Shown: in pieces, positions 29,622-39,000 of the stretch | How positions within the stretch are numbered: position 1 is the first letter of the stretch | Layout of the letters: each line of letters starts with the position of its first letter | Origin: Acidobacteriota bacterium | Lineage (GTDB): Bacteria > Acidobacteriota > Thermoanaerobaculia > Gp7-AA8 | Assembly: GCA_016184115.1 (NCBI GenBank) | Contig: JACPDH010000070.1 | Coordinates: 1 to 60,785 of the forward strand | Reading direction: 5' to 3' | Length of the DNA stretch: 60,785 nt | The notes under the pieces: generated by a model | The model's database searches: none | Seen by the model: only the letters and a program-made list of their open reading frames with translations | Told to the model about the DNA's origin: nothing | Made by a program: the position numbers and the translations under genes

Positions 29622-32132
29622 ATGCTCACAGCGGGATCCCTGGTCGGGCACTACGAGATCGTGGGCCCGATCGGCGCCGGAGGCATGGGAGAGGTTTACC
29701 GCGCGCGTGACTCGCGCCTCCGTCGCGAGGTTGCGATCAAGATCCTCCCGGCTGAGCTTGCATCCGATGCCGAGCGCGTCCGTCGCTTCGAGCAGGAGGT
29801 GCTTGCCTCCGGCATGCTCAATCACCCGAACGTTCTCACGGTGTACGACGTTGGATCGCACGAGGATTCGCCGTTCCTCGTCTGCGAGCTTCTCGAGGGG
29901 CGCACGTTGCGCGACATCGTACCGACGCGCCCAGGGTTGCGAAGGACTGTCGACTACGCGGTCCAGATCGCGAACGGGCTTGCAGCGGCGCACGAGAAGG
30001 GGATCGTGCATCGCGACCTCAAGCCGGAGAACATCGTGGTTCTCGCCGACGGCCGGGTGAAGCTTCTCGATTTTGGCCTCGCGAAGCTTCTAGCATCGAA
30101 GGATGCGGGCTTCGACGAGAACAAGACCGAGCAGCGAAACATGACGAGTGCTGGGACTGTCGTGGGAACGGTTGGTTACATGTCTCCCGAGCAAGTTCGC
30201 GGTGAGGTCGTCGATCACCGCTCCGACATCTTCTCGCTCGGCGTCGTGCTCCACGAGCTTCTGGGTGGCGCGACACCATTCCAGCGGCGCTCGGCCGTCG
30301 AAACGATGAACGCGATCATTCACGACGATCCGCCGCCTCTCAGCGATGTTCCTCCAGGCGCCGTGCGCGTTCTGCAGCATGCACTCGAAAAGAATCCCGC
30401 CAATCGCTTCCAGACGGCAAAGGACTTCGCGTTCGCCATGGAGACGATCGGGAGCAGCGATGGAGTGCAGGCGATCTCGACGAGAAAGAAGGCAGCGAAG
30501 GTCAAGTCGGATTCCGTCGCTGTCGCGGTTCCGGCCGAGCCCCCGCTCTACCGCAGGATGACCTTCCGCCGGGGCTTCATCATGAGCGCGCGATTCGCAC
30601 CCGACGGGTCGGTGATCTACGGCGCGGCATGGGAAGACAAGCCGCTCGAAGTCTTTTCGTCGTACCAGACCGGCCCCGAGGCCAGGCCGTTAGGCCTCGT
30701 CGACTGCGACATCCTTTCAGTATCGGAGTCGGGCGAGCTCGCGATCTCGATGGGGCGCCGTTTCATGGGGGTCGGTTACGCGACGACGGGGCTGCTCGCG
30801 CGCGTCCCGCTCGCCGGGGGAGCGCCGCGGCGCGTCTGTCAGGACGTTCAGGAAGCCGACTGGACGCGCGATGGAAAGAACTTCCTCCTCACGCGGCGCG
30901 TCGAGGGGTACTACCGGATCGAGTCGCCAATCGGCAACGTCATCTACAAGACGCCGCGGTGGGTCTCGCGTGCGAAGTTCTCGCCGAACGAGGAGATGAT
31001 CGGTTTCATCGAGCATCCGCTCTGGGGAGACGACGCGGGATCGCTGGTGATCATCGACCGCGACGGCAAGACGATCGTCCGCGGCAGCGAGTCGTGGAAC
31101 AGTACGTCGGGGCTCTCGTGGACCCCGAAAGGTGACGAGGTCTGGTTCACCGGTGAGGCGATCGGCAAGGGACGCGGCCGCGACATCATGGCGGTCTCGA
31201 CGAGCGGCAAGTCGCGCGTCGTGCTTCCCGTGCCCGGACGACTGACGCTCCACGACATCAGCGGCGACGGCAGAGTCCTCGTCGCCATCGAGAACGGCAG
31301 GCGCGAAGCAGTTGCCGGAGCTCGCGGCGAGACGCAGGAGCGAAACCTCTCGTGGTTCGACTGGTCTCGCCTCTGCGGCATCAGCCGCGACGGCAGCTTC
31401 ATCGCCTTCGAGGAACAGGCCGCGGGCGTGCAGGGGCTCAACACGGTCTTCATCCGCACGACCGACGGCGCACCGGCGGTCCGAATCGGCGAGGGTCGCG
31501 CGCGCGGGAATCCGATCTCGCCCGACGGCGAATGGCTCGCGATCGCCGTCGGCTCGCCGCCCCACCTCGAGGTCGTCCCGATCGGCGTCGGCGAGCCGCG
31601 CATCGTTCGCTCCGATCTCATCGAGCTTTCGGCGTGGCAGTTCCATCCCGACATGCAGCGACTCATCGTGCTCGGCAACTATGCGGGAACGTCGAAGCAG
31701 CTCTTCGACGTGGAGATCGATGGTGACAACAAGGCGCAGCCTCTCACCGAAGGGATCGCCTTCAGCGGTGCGTTTACGCTCTCGCACGACGGCCGGACGA
31801 TCGCCGCGGGCACGGACCATCACGTCATGCTGATCCCGGTGGAGAAAGGCGAGCCGGTGGCACTGCAGGGAAGCAAGCAGGGCGATGTGCCGCTCGAGTG
31901 GACCGACGACAATACCGCAATCTTCGTCTCCGAGCGCGGCCAGGCGACGCTCAAGGTCTGCAGGATCGACCTCACCACAGGCGATCGCCAGGCCTGGTTG
32001 CCGATCCATCCCGATGATCCCGCCGGAATCCTCGACATCATGCCTGTCCACATCACACCCGACGGGAAGAACTACGCCTTCGGCTACAGGCGCCTGCTCT
32101 CGGATCTCTACATCGTGACCGGTCTGATCTAG
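29622..32132 (+). CDS. Ser/Thr protein kinase with TolB-like beta-propeller
   Basis: 836 residues. The kinase domain (about 8-270) is complete: glycine loop IGAGGMGEVYRARD, VAIKI lysine, HRDLKPEN catalytic loop, DFGLAKL, and the activation segment ending MSPEQVRGEVVDHRSDIFSLG. The C-terminal part (about 310-836) has repeated SPDG / SPNE / SHDG blade motifs of a WD40/TolB propeller. No membrane helix is visible in the linker, so unlike most relatives (and the paralog at 35845) it seems soluble. The start at 29622 is preferred. The propeller probably binds a ligand or protein; the target is unknown. Confidence 0.88.
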   Translation: MLTAGSLVGHYEIVGPIGAGGMGEVYRARDSRLRREVAIKILPAELASDAERVRRFEQEVLASGMLNHPNVLTVYDVGSHEDSPFLVCELLEGRTLRDIVPTRPGLRRTVDYAVQIANGLAAAHEKGIVHRDLKPENIVVLADGRVKLLDFGLAKLLASKDAGFDENKTEQRNMTSAGTVVGTVGYMSPEQVRGEVVDHRSDIFSLGVVLHELLGGATPFQRRSAVETMNAIIHDDPPPLSDVPPGAVRVLQHALEKNPANRFQTAKDFAFAMETIGSSDGVQAISTRKKAAKVKSDSVAVAVPAEPPLYRRMTFRRGFIMSARFAPDGSVIYGAAWEDKPLEVFSSYQTGPEARPLGLVDCDILSVSESGELAISMGRRFMGVGYATTGLLARVPLAGGAPRRVCQDVQEADWTRDGKNFLLTRRVEGYYRIESPIGNVIYKTPRWVSRAKFSPNEEMIGFIEHPLWGDDAGSLVIIDRDGKTIVRGSESWNSTSGLSWTPKGDEVWFTGEAIGKGRGRDIMAVSTSGKSRVVLPVPGRLTLHDISGDGRVLVAIENGRREAVAGARGETQERNLSWFDWSRLCGISRDGSFIAFEEQAAGVQGLNTVFIRTTDGAPAVRIGEGRARGNPISPDGEWLAIAVGSPPHLEVVPIGVGEPRIVRSDLIELSAWQFHPDMQRLIVLGNYAGTSKQLFDVEIDGDNKAQPLTEGIAFSGAFTLSHDGRTIAAGTDHHVMLIPVEKGEPVALQGSKQGDVPLEWTDDNTAIFVSERGQATLKVCRIDLTTGDRQAWLPIHPDDPAGILDIMPVHITPDGKNYAFGYRRLLSDLYIVTGLI

Positions 32133-32197
32133 TGGCCTGGATTGGAGAGACTGGCGCCTATTCCTCCAATACAGGCCGCCGACCGCTTCGATTACGA

Positions 32198-32224
32198 GTT
32201 AGGCGCATTGCGGGTAGGAGTTAG
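32198..32224. other. Intergenic GTTAGGC and GTTAGGG words
   Basis: In the gap after the kinase gene one exact GTTAGGC (32198-32204) is followed by a GTTAGGG. Apart from this and the repeat at 32297, the gap 32133-32543 holds no visible gene. Confidence 0.5.
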
Positions 32225-32296
32225 GGCTGTGGAAGATGAGTGTTGAGCCCAGAAATGGCACTCGTCGATCACCGATGACCAGAGGGTGCGCGAATT

Positions 32297-32422
32297 GTCA
32301 TCCCGACGAGCAGAGCGAGGAGGGATCTCGCAGGTTGGTACCCGTGTGCAACGCGCCACTTCGCCAGTGGCGAGCAAGTCTCAACCTGAGAGGTCCCTCC
32401 TCGCTTCGCTCGTCGGGACGAC
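32297..32422. repeat. Inverted repeat of the GTCATCCCGA...GCGAGG family
   Basis: The outer arm starts GTCATCCCGACGAG and continues through GCGAGGAGGGATCTCGCAGG; the opposite arm CAACCTGAGAGGTCCC... ends GCTCGTCGGGACGAC. Arms are about 40 nt with a few mismatches and a loop of about 45 nt. A second copy is at 53917-54027 and a half copy at 21141-21161. Confidence 0.8.
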
Positions 32423-32543
32423 ATCAGGTCCCGGCGTGGCAAACTGTAGGCTACTTTCGCAGCAGAGAAGGGCGCTCGCGGTCGTTTCTGGAATCGAGGC
32501 TCGTCGTTCGAAGATCGGACTGCAAGATGATGGAGGCTCTGCC

Positions 32544-32899
32544 GTGAGGGTGGTCCTGTTCGGTGGCCGCGGAATGGTGGGACAGGGAGTGCTGCGTGAA
32601 TGCCTCGCCGATGACGGCGTCGAGTGCGTGCTCGCGATCGGGGGCAGCTTGACCGGTCAGCGGCACGAGAAGCTGCGCGAGCTCGTTCATCGAGACATGC
32701 TCGACTACTCCGCGCTCGAAGGCGAGCTTGCCGGTTGCGACGCCTGCTTCTTCCGCTGCATCCGCTACTGAAGGCGCTCTTCCCGAAATACATCACGACG
32801 ACGCAGCAATTTGGGCGCGCCATGATCGAGATCGCACGGCACGGTCATACGAAGCACGTGCTCGAAAGCGCCGACATCGACGCCGTAGGTGACGGCTGA
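32544..32899 (+). pseudogene. Decayed NAD(P)-binding epimerase/oxidoreductase gene
   Basis: GTG at 32544 follows GGAGG at good spacing and opens with a Rossmann start, RVVLFGGRGMVGQGVLREC, typical of small NAD(P)-dependent epimerase-like (HTATIP2/YwnB-type) proteins. After CDACFFR the frame meets a stop at 32769-32771. Family C-terminal sequence then continues in another frame: LLKALFPKYITTTQQFGRAMIEIARHG to LESADIDAVG, stopping at 32899. Full-length relatives are 210-220 residues; here only about 115 codons remain. The middle (about 100 residues) has therefore been deleted with a frame change. It is non-functional in this form. Confidence 0.75.
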
Positions 32900-32956
32900 G
32901 CTCGCGGGAACAACAGCGCGGCGCCGTGTCGCGTGGTGCGCGCATGGCGTCTCTCC

Positions 32957-34651
32957 TCATGGGCGACGCGGGCGTTCCATCGTTTCCAGAATGTGGCGCG
33001 TCATGCCGATCGCGAGCTCGTGCTCTCCCATGAACACCGTGCCGGCGTTCTCCGCGCGGAGCAGCTCCGCTTCCTCATCGCTGTGCGTGCGAATGACGAT
33101 CTCGATGTTCGGATTCAGCATGCGCGAGACTTCGATCATGCGGCGGATGTTGACGGTGTCGGGCGTCGCAATGACGAGCATGGCGGCACGAGCCACGTGT
33201 CCCTGAATCAACACAGCCGGCTCGGACGCGTCACCCGATACCGCGTTGAGCCCGCGCTCGCGAAGGCGTTCCACTTTCTCGCGATTCGCCTCGACGACGA
33301 CGAACGGGATCTTGCGTTCGAGCAGCGCGTTTGCGATCCGGAATCCGACACGGCCGTAGCCGACGAGCACGACCTGCCCGGTGAGCAGCGCTTCGTCGGT
33401 CTCGATCGGAAGCTCGGACAGTGGATCGGCGCTCCGCTCGAACTTCCGTGCGAGGCTCGAGCGCGCGCGAAGCCACCGTTGCGCCGGCCCTACGCAAGCG
33501 AACATCACCGGATTGAGCGCAATCGAGATGAGCGAGGCGGCGAGGATCAGGCTCTGCGCCTCCGCTTGCATGAGGCCGAGCGACACGCCGAGCGCGGCAA
33601 GGATGAACGAGAACTCGCCGATCTGCGCCAGGCTCCCGCCGACGGTGAGCGCCGTGTTGAGCGGGTAGCGGAACGCGACGACGATCGCAATCGCCGCGAG
33701 TGTCTTCCCGAGCATCACGATCACCACGACCGCGACGACCGCCAGCGGCTTCGCGACGAGCACGCGCGGATCGAAGAGCATCCCGACCGAAACGAAAAAA
33801 AGCACGGAGAATGCGTCTTGAAGCGGCAGCGAGTCGCCGGCCGCGCGGTGGCTCAGCGCGGACTCGCGCATCATCATTCCGGCGAAGAACGCGCCGAGGG
33901 CGAATGAAACGCCAAACAGGCGTGACGAGCCGTATGCGATGCCGACGGCAGCCGCGATGACGCAGAGCGTGAAGAGCTCCCTCGAGCCCGTCTTCGCGAC
34001 CATCCAGAGGATTCGCGGAAAAACGCGTCGCCCGACGACGAGCATGAGCGCAACGAAGGCCGCGACCTTCGCCAGCGTCACCCCGATCGCCGAGAGCGCG
34101 GAGATTGATGCATCCCCAGTCCCGGCGAGCAGCGGCGCAAGCGGCGGCAGGAGAACGAGGACGAGCACCGTGACGAGGTCTTCGACGACGAGCCACCCGA
34201 CTGCGATCTTTCCATTGAACGACTCGAGCTGTCCTCGGCTTTCGAGCGCGCGGAGCAGCACGACGGTGCTCGCGACCGAAAGGCAGAGACCGAAGACGAC
34301 CGCCTCACCGACCGTCCATCCCCAGTACGTCGCGAGGAGCGAGCCGAGCGCGGTCGCGACGGCGATCTGTGCGACCGCACCCGGCAGCGCGATCGCACGG
34401 ACCGATTTCAGATCGTCGAGCGAAAAGTGGAGGCCGACGCCGAACATCAGAAGCATCACGCCGATCTCGGCGAGCTGGCCGGCGAGCGCCACGTCCGCGA
34501 CGAAGCCCCGTGTGTTAGGCCCAATCACGATGCCCGCGAATAGATAGCCGACGAGCGGTGGTAGTTTCAGCTTCGCGGCGATCAGCCCGAAGACGAATGC
34601 GAGGCCGAGACTTGCGGCGATCGTCGTGATGAGGCTCAGTTGGTGGCCCAT
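32957..34651 (-). CDS. CPA2 cation:proton antiporter with TrkA-N domain (YbaL/KefB-like)
   Basis: 564 residues. The N-terminal about 390 residues form 12-13 helices of a Na+/H+ exchanger domain, with GYLFAGIVIGP near the start and SFALGAFFAGMMMRES. The C-terminal TrkA-N (RCK) Rossmann domain opens VVLVGYGRVGFRIANALLE and should bind NAD(H) or a nucleotide to gate ion flow. Residual ligand-sensing features of KefC are not clear, and the length fits YbaL/RosB better. It probably exports K+ in exchange for H+. It is a second potassium-linked system in the window, about 16 kb from kup and not linked to it. Confidence 0.88.
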   Translation of the reverse strand: MGHQLSLITTIAASLGLAFVFGLIAAKLKLPPLVGYLFAGIVIGPNTRGFVADVALAGQLAEIGVMLLMFGVGLHFSLDDLKSVRAIALPGAVAQIAVATALGSLLATYWGWTVGEAVVFGLCLSVASTVVLLRALESRGQLESFNGKIAVGWLVVEDLVTVLVLVLLPPLAPLLAGTGDASISALSAIGVTLAKVAAFVALMLVVGRRVFPRILWMVAKTGSRELFTLCVIAAAVGIAYGSSRLFGVSFALGAFFAGMMMRESALSHRAAGDSLPLQDAFSVLFFVSVGMLFDPRVLVAKPLAVVAVVVIVMLGKTLAAIAIVVAFRYPLNTALTVGGSLAQIGEFSFILAALGVSLGLMQAEAQSLILAASLISIALNPVMFACVGPAQRWLRARSSLARKFERSADPLSELPIETDEALLTGQVVLVGYGRVGFRIANALLERKIPFVVVEANREKVERLRERGLNAVSGDASEPAVLIQGHVARAAMLVIATPDTVNIRRMIEVSRMLNPNIEIVIRTHSDEEAELLRAENAGTVFMGEHELAIGMTRHILETMERPRRP

Positions 34652-34742
34652 GTCCGTGATTCACAGAGTACAGGGGGAGGGCGTGATCGCGCGAGTCGCC
34701 TCTGCGCGCGTTCTCGTACCGGGACGCCGCATCGGCGCATGC

Positions 34743-34771
34743 CTGACCAGGGCGTCGCGCCATAGTAAACT
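34743..34771 (+). promoter_or_regulatory. Candidate sigma-70-like leaderless promoter
   Basis: CTGACC (34743-34748), a 17-nt spacer and TAAACT (34766-34771) form a fair -35/-10 pair. The -10 ends 6 nt before the ATG at 34778, so the mRNA would start at or next to the start codon. No Shine-Dalgarno sequence is present. Confidence 0.5.
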
Positions 34772-34777
34772 CTCGAC

Positions 34778-35818
34778 ATGCCTTCAATCGGTGCCCGGGC
34801 GGCGCTCGTCGCGACGGTCCTCCTCTGCCTGTCGGCGACCGGGTGCATTTCGTTCGGCGGCGCGTCCGAGATCGACGAGGTCGCACCGCCCCCTTCCGTC
34901 GTCGAGTCGCTCGAGATTCTCCACGACGCCTCGCGCGACCGCGACGTGCCGATCAAGATCTACGCTCCGCGCGAAGGCGACGGCCCGTTTCCCGTGATCC
35001 TCGTCTCGCACGGCCTCGGATCCTCGCGGCAGGGTTACGTCTACCTCGGACGAGAGTGGGCGTCTCGCGGCTATGTTTCGATACACCTGCAGCACCCTGG
35101 CAGTGACAGCGAGCTGTTGCGTACGAAGGGGTTTTTCGCGATCTATCGCGCCGCGTACGACGCGCACGAGTACGCAGCGCGGCCACGCGACGTCAGTTTC
35201 GTGATCGACACACTCGAGCGGCGCGCGAGCTCAGGGAGCGGAGATCTCTGGAGCAAGCTCGATCTGGACAAGTTAGGCGTCGCGGGTCATTCGTACGGCG
35301 CGCACACGGCGCTGACGCTCGCGGGGATGCTCGTGAACTTTCCCGATGCTCCCGCCAGCAGCTTTCGCGACGATCGAGTCAAGGCGGTGCTGATTCTGTC
35401 GCCACCCTCGATGGAGTGGTCGCCGACCCCGGAAGAGTTTGCCCCGATTCACGTGCCTTCGTTGCACATGAGCGGAACGCGCGACACGTCGCGGATCTGG
35501 AAGACGACGCTCGCGCACCGTCGGCGCGCCTACGACAGCATCGCGGGAGCGCCGCGCTATTTCCTGAATCTCGACGGCGGCACGCATCAAACCTTTGCCG
35601 ACAATGAAACGATCGCGCTCGCGAAACGGAACGGGCGGCTCGACCGCAACGATTTCCCGATTCTGCGGAAGCGCGACGCGAGGCACCAGCGGCGTGTCGA
35701 GCTCATCGTCGAGTACAGCGACCTCTTCTGGGGCGCGTACCTGCGGGGCTCGGAGACGGCGAGAGCACAGCTGCAGTCGGCGACGCCGGTCGGCGCAACG
35801 CTCGAACGAGAAGAGTGA
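34778..35818 (+). CDS. Alpha/beta-hydrolase lipoprotein (PAF-acetylhydrolase / dienelactone hydrolase-like)
   Basis: 346 residues. A lipoprotein signal with lipobox LSATGC (Cys at about 24) puts it on a membrane surface. The hydrolase core has VSHGLGSSRQGYVYLGREWASRG (oxyanion region), the nucleophile elbow GHSYGAHTAL with the catalytic Ser, an Asp candidate in HMSGTRDTSR, and the His candidate in LDGGTHQTFAD. It resembles predicted platelet-activating-factor acetylhydrolase-like or chlorophyllase-like esterases. The substrate is unknown. It is read divergently from the antiporter gene. Confidence 0.82.
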   Translation: MPSIGARAALVATVLLCLSATGCISFGGASEIDEVAPPPSVVESLEILHDASRDRDVPIKIYAPREGDGPFPVILVSHGLGSSRQGYVYLGREWASRGYVSIHLQHPGSDSELLRTKGFFAIYRAAYDAHEYAARPRDVSFVIDTLERRASSGSGDLWSKLDLDKLGVAGHSYGAHTALTLAGMLVNFPDAPASSFRDDRVKAVLILSPPSMEWSPTPEEFAPIHVPSLHMSGTRDTSRIWKTTLAHRRRAYDSIAGAPRYFLNLDGGTHQTFADNETIALAKRNGRLDRNDFPILRKRDARHQRRVELIVEYSDLFWGAYLRGSETARAQLQSATPVGATLEREE

Positions 35819-35844
35819 TCCTGGCCCGCATTTCGTGCTTGGCT

Positions 35845-38490
35845 TCACTCCTTCAGGAATAGCCCGCGCCAGTCGGTGATGAGCGACGTCGGCGTGTCGG
35901 TTCGCGGGACGATGCTGTTGACGAGGAAGCGCCCGTCGCGACTGACGTCGAACTGCGCGAGCGTGTCGGGGCGCATGCTTACCGAGAACAACGGGACCGG
36001 CGTCGCGGCGTTGAATCCAGACTCGGTTCTGATCGCCGCGCTCATGATTCTGGTGTCGGCCGAGAGGAAGAAGAGCTCGCTCCCGTCATGCGACCAGCAG
36101 GGCTGCGTGCCTCCCGCCGTCGAGATCTGCCACTTCCCGTTTCCGCGCGGGTAGGACTGAACGAATACTTCCGCTTTCCCGTTCTCGTCCGAGAAGTACG
36201 CGATCCATTTTCCGTCGGGAGAAAACCGTGCGGCGCCTTCCGCGGCGGGCGATGCGAGAAACGGCGTCGTGGTTTTCGTCGCGAGCGAGAAGAGAGTGAT
36301 GTCGGTCGACGCCCGCTGATTTTCGCTTGCCGTCATCTCGATTGCGAGCGTCGCGCCGTCCGGGCTGACGTCCGTGGGGAACTCGTTCTGGTCGGCGCTC
36401 GTCGTCAGCGGTTTCGCTTCGCCTCCCGCCGCGGGCACGGTCGTGACGTCCGCTCCCGTACCTCTCGTGCTCAAGAAGAAGAAGATCGACCTGTCGTCGT
36501 GACTCCAGAGCGGTGAGCTTTCATTCAGTGCGTCGAAGGTTAGGCGCGTCATCCCTGGGCGCTCCGTCTCGAGGAGCCAGATGTCGCCCTTTCCGCTCGA
36601 GTCGCTCTTGTCGACCGCGACCCTTCGCCCATCGTGTGAGAGGCGTGGTGACCAGTAATATCCGGGCTCCCCAAGGGCTCCGAGCCGCCTTCCCTCGCGG
36701 TCGAGCCAGACGAGCTCGGAGAGGTCTTCGCTCCCGTGCTCGACGAAGACGAGAGCTCCCGAGTCGGCGACCGCAAAGTAGGCCGACAGCCCGAAGTTCG
36801 AGATCTGTATGGGAGCGATCGAAATGGCGTCACCTTCGACCTTCGCGTTTTTCTCATCGAAGCGCTGCGCTCGCAGTACTCCTTCGCGAACGTAGAAGAG
36901 GTAGCCGTCCTGCACGTAGGCACCGTTCGTTTCCGCTGTGACGACGAAGGTTGGCTTCTCACTCGCGTCGAGCGAGCCGACCCAGAGCCCCGGCTTTTCT
37001 TTGGCGGTGTCCTCCGGAACTGCGAGAAAGAGGAACCGCTTCTGATCGGGAAGAAAAAGCGGCCAGACATGCGTCCGGTGCCCCAGTGCCTTGGGATCGG
37101 TGACCGGGGTGGGCGGCGCCCCGCCACCCGACGACGTTCTGTAGATCGGGCCCTCGCGCGCGGCCGCGTAGAGGATCGCACCGTGCTCGTTCCAGCTGCC
37201 GCCCCAGGCATCTGCCTTTTCGACGAGCGTTTCCGGCTGTCCGCCCGACACGGCGACCTTCATCAGCTTCGACTGTCCCGTGTATCCCACGAACCGTCCG
37301 TCTGGCGACCAGAATGGTGCCCTGCCTCCCTTGGTTCCCTCGAGCAGCCGTGACTTCGGCTCGCTGAATCTCCTGACCCAGATCGCAGACTCTCCGCCGG
37401 GGAGCGGCGCTGAATACGCGAGTGTCGATCCGTCGGGAGAGATCGCAGGCGGCCCCGAGTAGTAGTTCATGTTGCTCGGCAGCACGATCGACGCGCGATA
37501 GACGCCCGTCTTCGTCGCGTTCCTCTCGAGGAAGAACGCGAGGATGCTCGCGGCGACGAGAAGGAGAGCGACCGCAACGTAGAGTCCCATCTCCCGGCGC
37601 TTCCGCCGTGCGATGACCGGAGCGCCAACTCCCGCCTGCGATCCGGCGCTCGAGATCCACCGAAGCTCCTCGCCGATGTCGTGCGCGCTCTGCATCCGGT
37701 CGTCGCGGTCCTTTTCGAGACACTTCTGGATGACGTGCTCGAGCGCAGGTGGCGTGAGCGGCTGCACCTGGCTGAGAGGCTGAGGCTGAGTGCTCACGAT
37801 CGCGGCGATGAGCGACGTCTTGGTCTTCCCGTCGAAGGCGCGTCGCCCTGTCGCCATTTCGTAAAGGACCGCACCGAAGGAGAAGATGTCGGTTCGCGCG
37901 TCGGCGTCCTCCCCCTCGAGCTGCTCGGGCGACATGTACTGAAACGTGCCGACGATCGTTCCTTCGCGCGTGAGGGGCTTCTGCTGGGTCGCGTCGTCGA
38001 GCGTCAGGCCGGCCTGCGTGAGTTTCGCGAGCCCGAAGTCGAGCAGCTTCGCGCCCGACTTCGTCAGCATGACGTTCGCAGGTTTCAGGTCGCGGTGGAT
38101 CACTCCTTGCCGGTGTGCCTTGTCGAGCGCTTCGGCGATCTGCTGTCCGATGCGGAGCACATCGTGGAGCGGAAGCGGGCCGCGGGCGATCCGATCGGCG
38201 AGGCTTTCGCCTTCGAGGAGCTCCATCACGAGATAGTCGATCCCATCCTCATGCCCGACGTCGAAGAGTGCGCAGATGTTGGGATGACTGAGCTGCGAGA
38301 TCGTCTTTGCCTCGCGTTCGAATCGGCTGCGAAATTGCGAACTCGACGCGAATTCGGATGGGAGAATCTTGATCGCGACGTTGCGGTCGAGCCGCGTGTC
38401 GCGACCGCGCCAGACCTCTCCCATTCCTCCCGCACCGATACGCGAGACGATCTCGTACGGCCCGAGACGCCGTCCGGGGGCCACGTCCAT
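35845..38490 (-). CDS. Membrane Ser/Thr protein kinase with TolB-like beta-propeller
   Basis: 881 residues. The kinase domain (about 10-275) has IGAGGMGEVWRGRD, VAIKI, HRDLKPANV, DFGLAKL and MSPEQLEGEDADARTD, all catalytic residues intact. A single helix (GLYVAVALLLVAASILAFFL) at about 305-325 is followed by a large C-terminal domain with repeated SPDG-type blades (ISPDGSTLAYS, WSPDGRFVGYT, FSPDGKWIAYF), expected to be outside the membrane. It is the standard Acidobacteriota kinase-propeller design and a paralog of the protein at 29622. Start ATG 38490 follows AGGAGGAGA with about 5-nt spacing. It probably relays an envelope signal to cytoplasmic targets. Confidence 0.9.
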   Translation of the reverse strand: MDVAPGRRLGPYEIVSRIGAGGMGEVWRGRDTRLDRNVAIKILPSEFASSSQFRSRFEREAKTISQLSHPNICALFDVGHEDGIDYLVMELLEGESLADRIARGPLPLHDVLRIGQQIAEALDKAHRQGVIHRDLKPANVMLTKSGAKLLDFGLAKLTQAGLTLDDATQQKPLTREGTIVGTFQYMSPEQLEGEDADARTDIFSFGAVLYEMATGRRAFDGKTKTSLIAAIVSTQPQPLSQVQPLTPPALEHVIQKCLEKDRDDRMQSAHDIGEELRWISSAGSQAGVGAPVIARRKRREMGLYVAVALLLVAASILAFFLERNATKTGVYRASIVLPSNMNYYSGPPAISPDGSTLAYSAPLPGGESAIWVRRFSEPKSRLLEGTKGGRAPFWSPDGRFVGYTGQSKLMKVAVSGGQPETLVEKADAWGGSWNEHGAILYAAAREGPIYRTSSGGGAPPTPVTDPKALGHRTHVWPLFLPDQKRFLFLAVPEDTAKEKPGLWVGSLDASEKPTFVVTAETNGAYVQDGYLFYVREGVLRAQRFDEKNAKVEGDAISIAPIQISNFGLSAYFAVADSGALVFVEHGSEDLSELVWLDREGRRLGALGEPGYYWSPRLSHDGRRVAVDKSDSSGKGDIWLLETERPGMTRLTFDALNESSPLWSHDDRSIFFFLSTRGTGADVTTVPAAGGEAKPLTTSADQNEFPTDVSPDGATLAIEMTASENQRASTDITLFSLATKTTTPFLASPAAEGAARFSPDGKWIAYFSDENGKAEVFVQSYPRGNGKWQISTAGGTQPCWSHDGSELFFLSADTRIMSAAIRTESGFNAATPVPLFSVSMRPDTLAQFDVSRDGRFLVNSIVPRTDTPTSLITDWRGLFLKE

Positions 38491-38600
38491 GCACTCTCCT
38501 CCTATGTGAATGCTTGATTATGACGTGAATCGCGAAATCGAACGACAAATCGGGAGCAGCGTCGCAAGCGTCACCGTGCGGGCGACAGACGCGGAACCTA

Positions 38601-38823
38601 AGTACTGCTCCCCGGAAATAGGTGGCCAGTCGCTGGTAGCGCTTGCCCGCGAGATCGAGGAGCGAGGAGGAGGCGATGCGGGGCCATCGCTGACGACGAG
38701 CGACGATGAGATCGCGGGGCAACCGCTCCTCGACGATGTCCCAGCATCGCCTCGTCGTCGCTTCGCGCGATCGAGGCCGTCGCGCTCTCAACGACTGGCC
38801 ACTTATTTCCGGGGAGCAGTACT
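38601..38823. mobile_element. MITE-like 223-bp palindromic element
   Basis: 32-nt terminal inverted repeats at 38601-38632 and 38792-38823 differ at one position; each end begins AGTACTGCTCCCCGGAAATA. The interior is also an imperfect palindrome (for example GAGGCGATGC against GCATCGCCTC). No coding region is believable inside. The size, near-identical ends and intergenic place between divergent genes (38491-39000) fit a non-autonomous miniature element or a large REP/BIME-like unit. A target-site duplication could not be made out. Confidence 0.7.
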
Positions 38824-39000
38824 GAGCGTTCGTTCGCGCGTTGGTTCCCGAGATCGTCTGAAGAGATCGTCCAAGGAGTGACGCGCGACATGCAATTCGT
38901 TTCGATTTGGAAATCTCGATCTGTGAATTTTCCAGCCGAGCCGCGCTCCCTTGAAACCTTTTGACGGCGATTCCGAATCCACGAACGGCGGTCGCGACCA

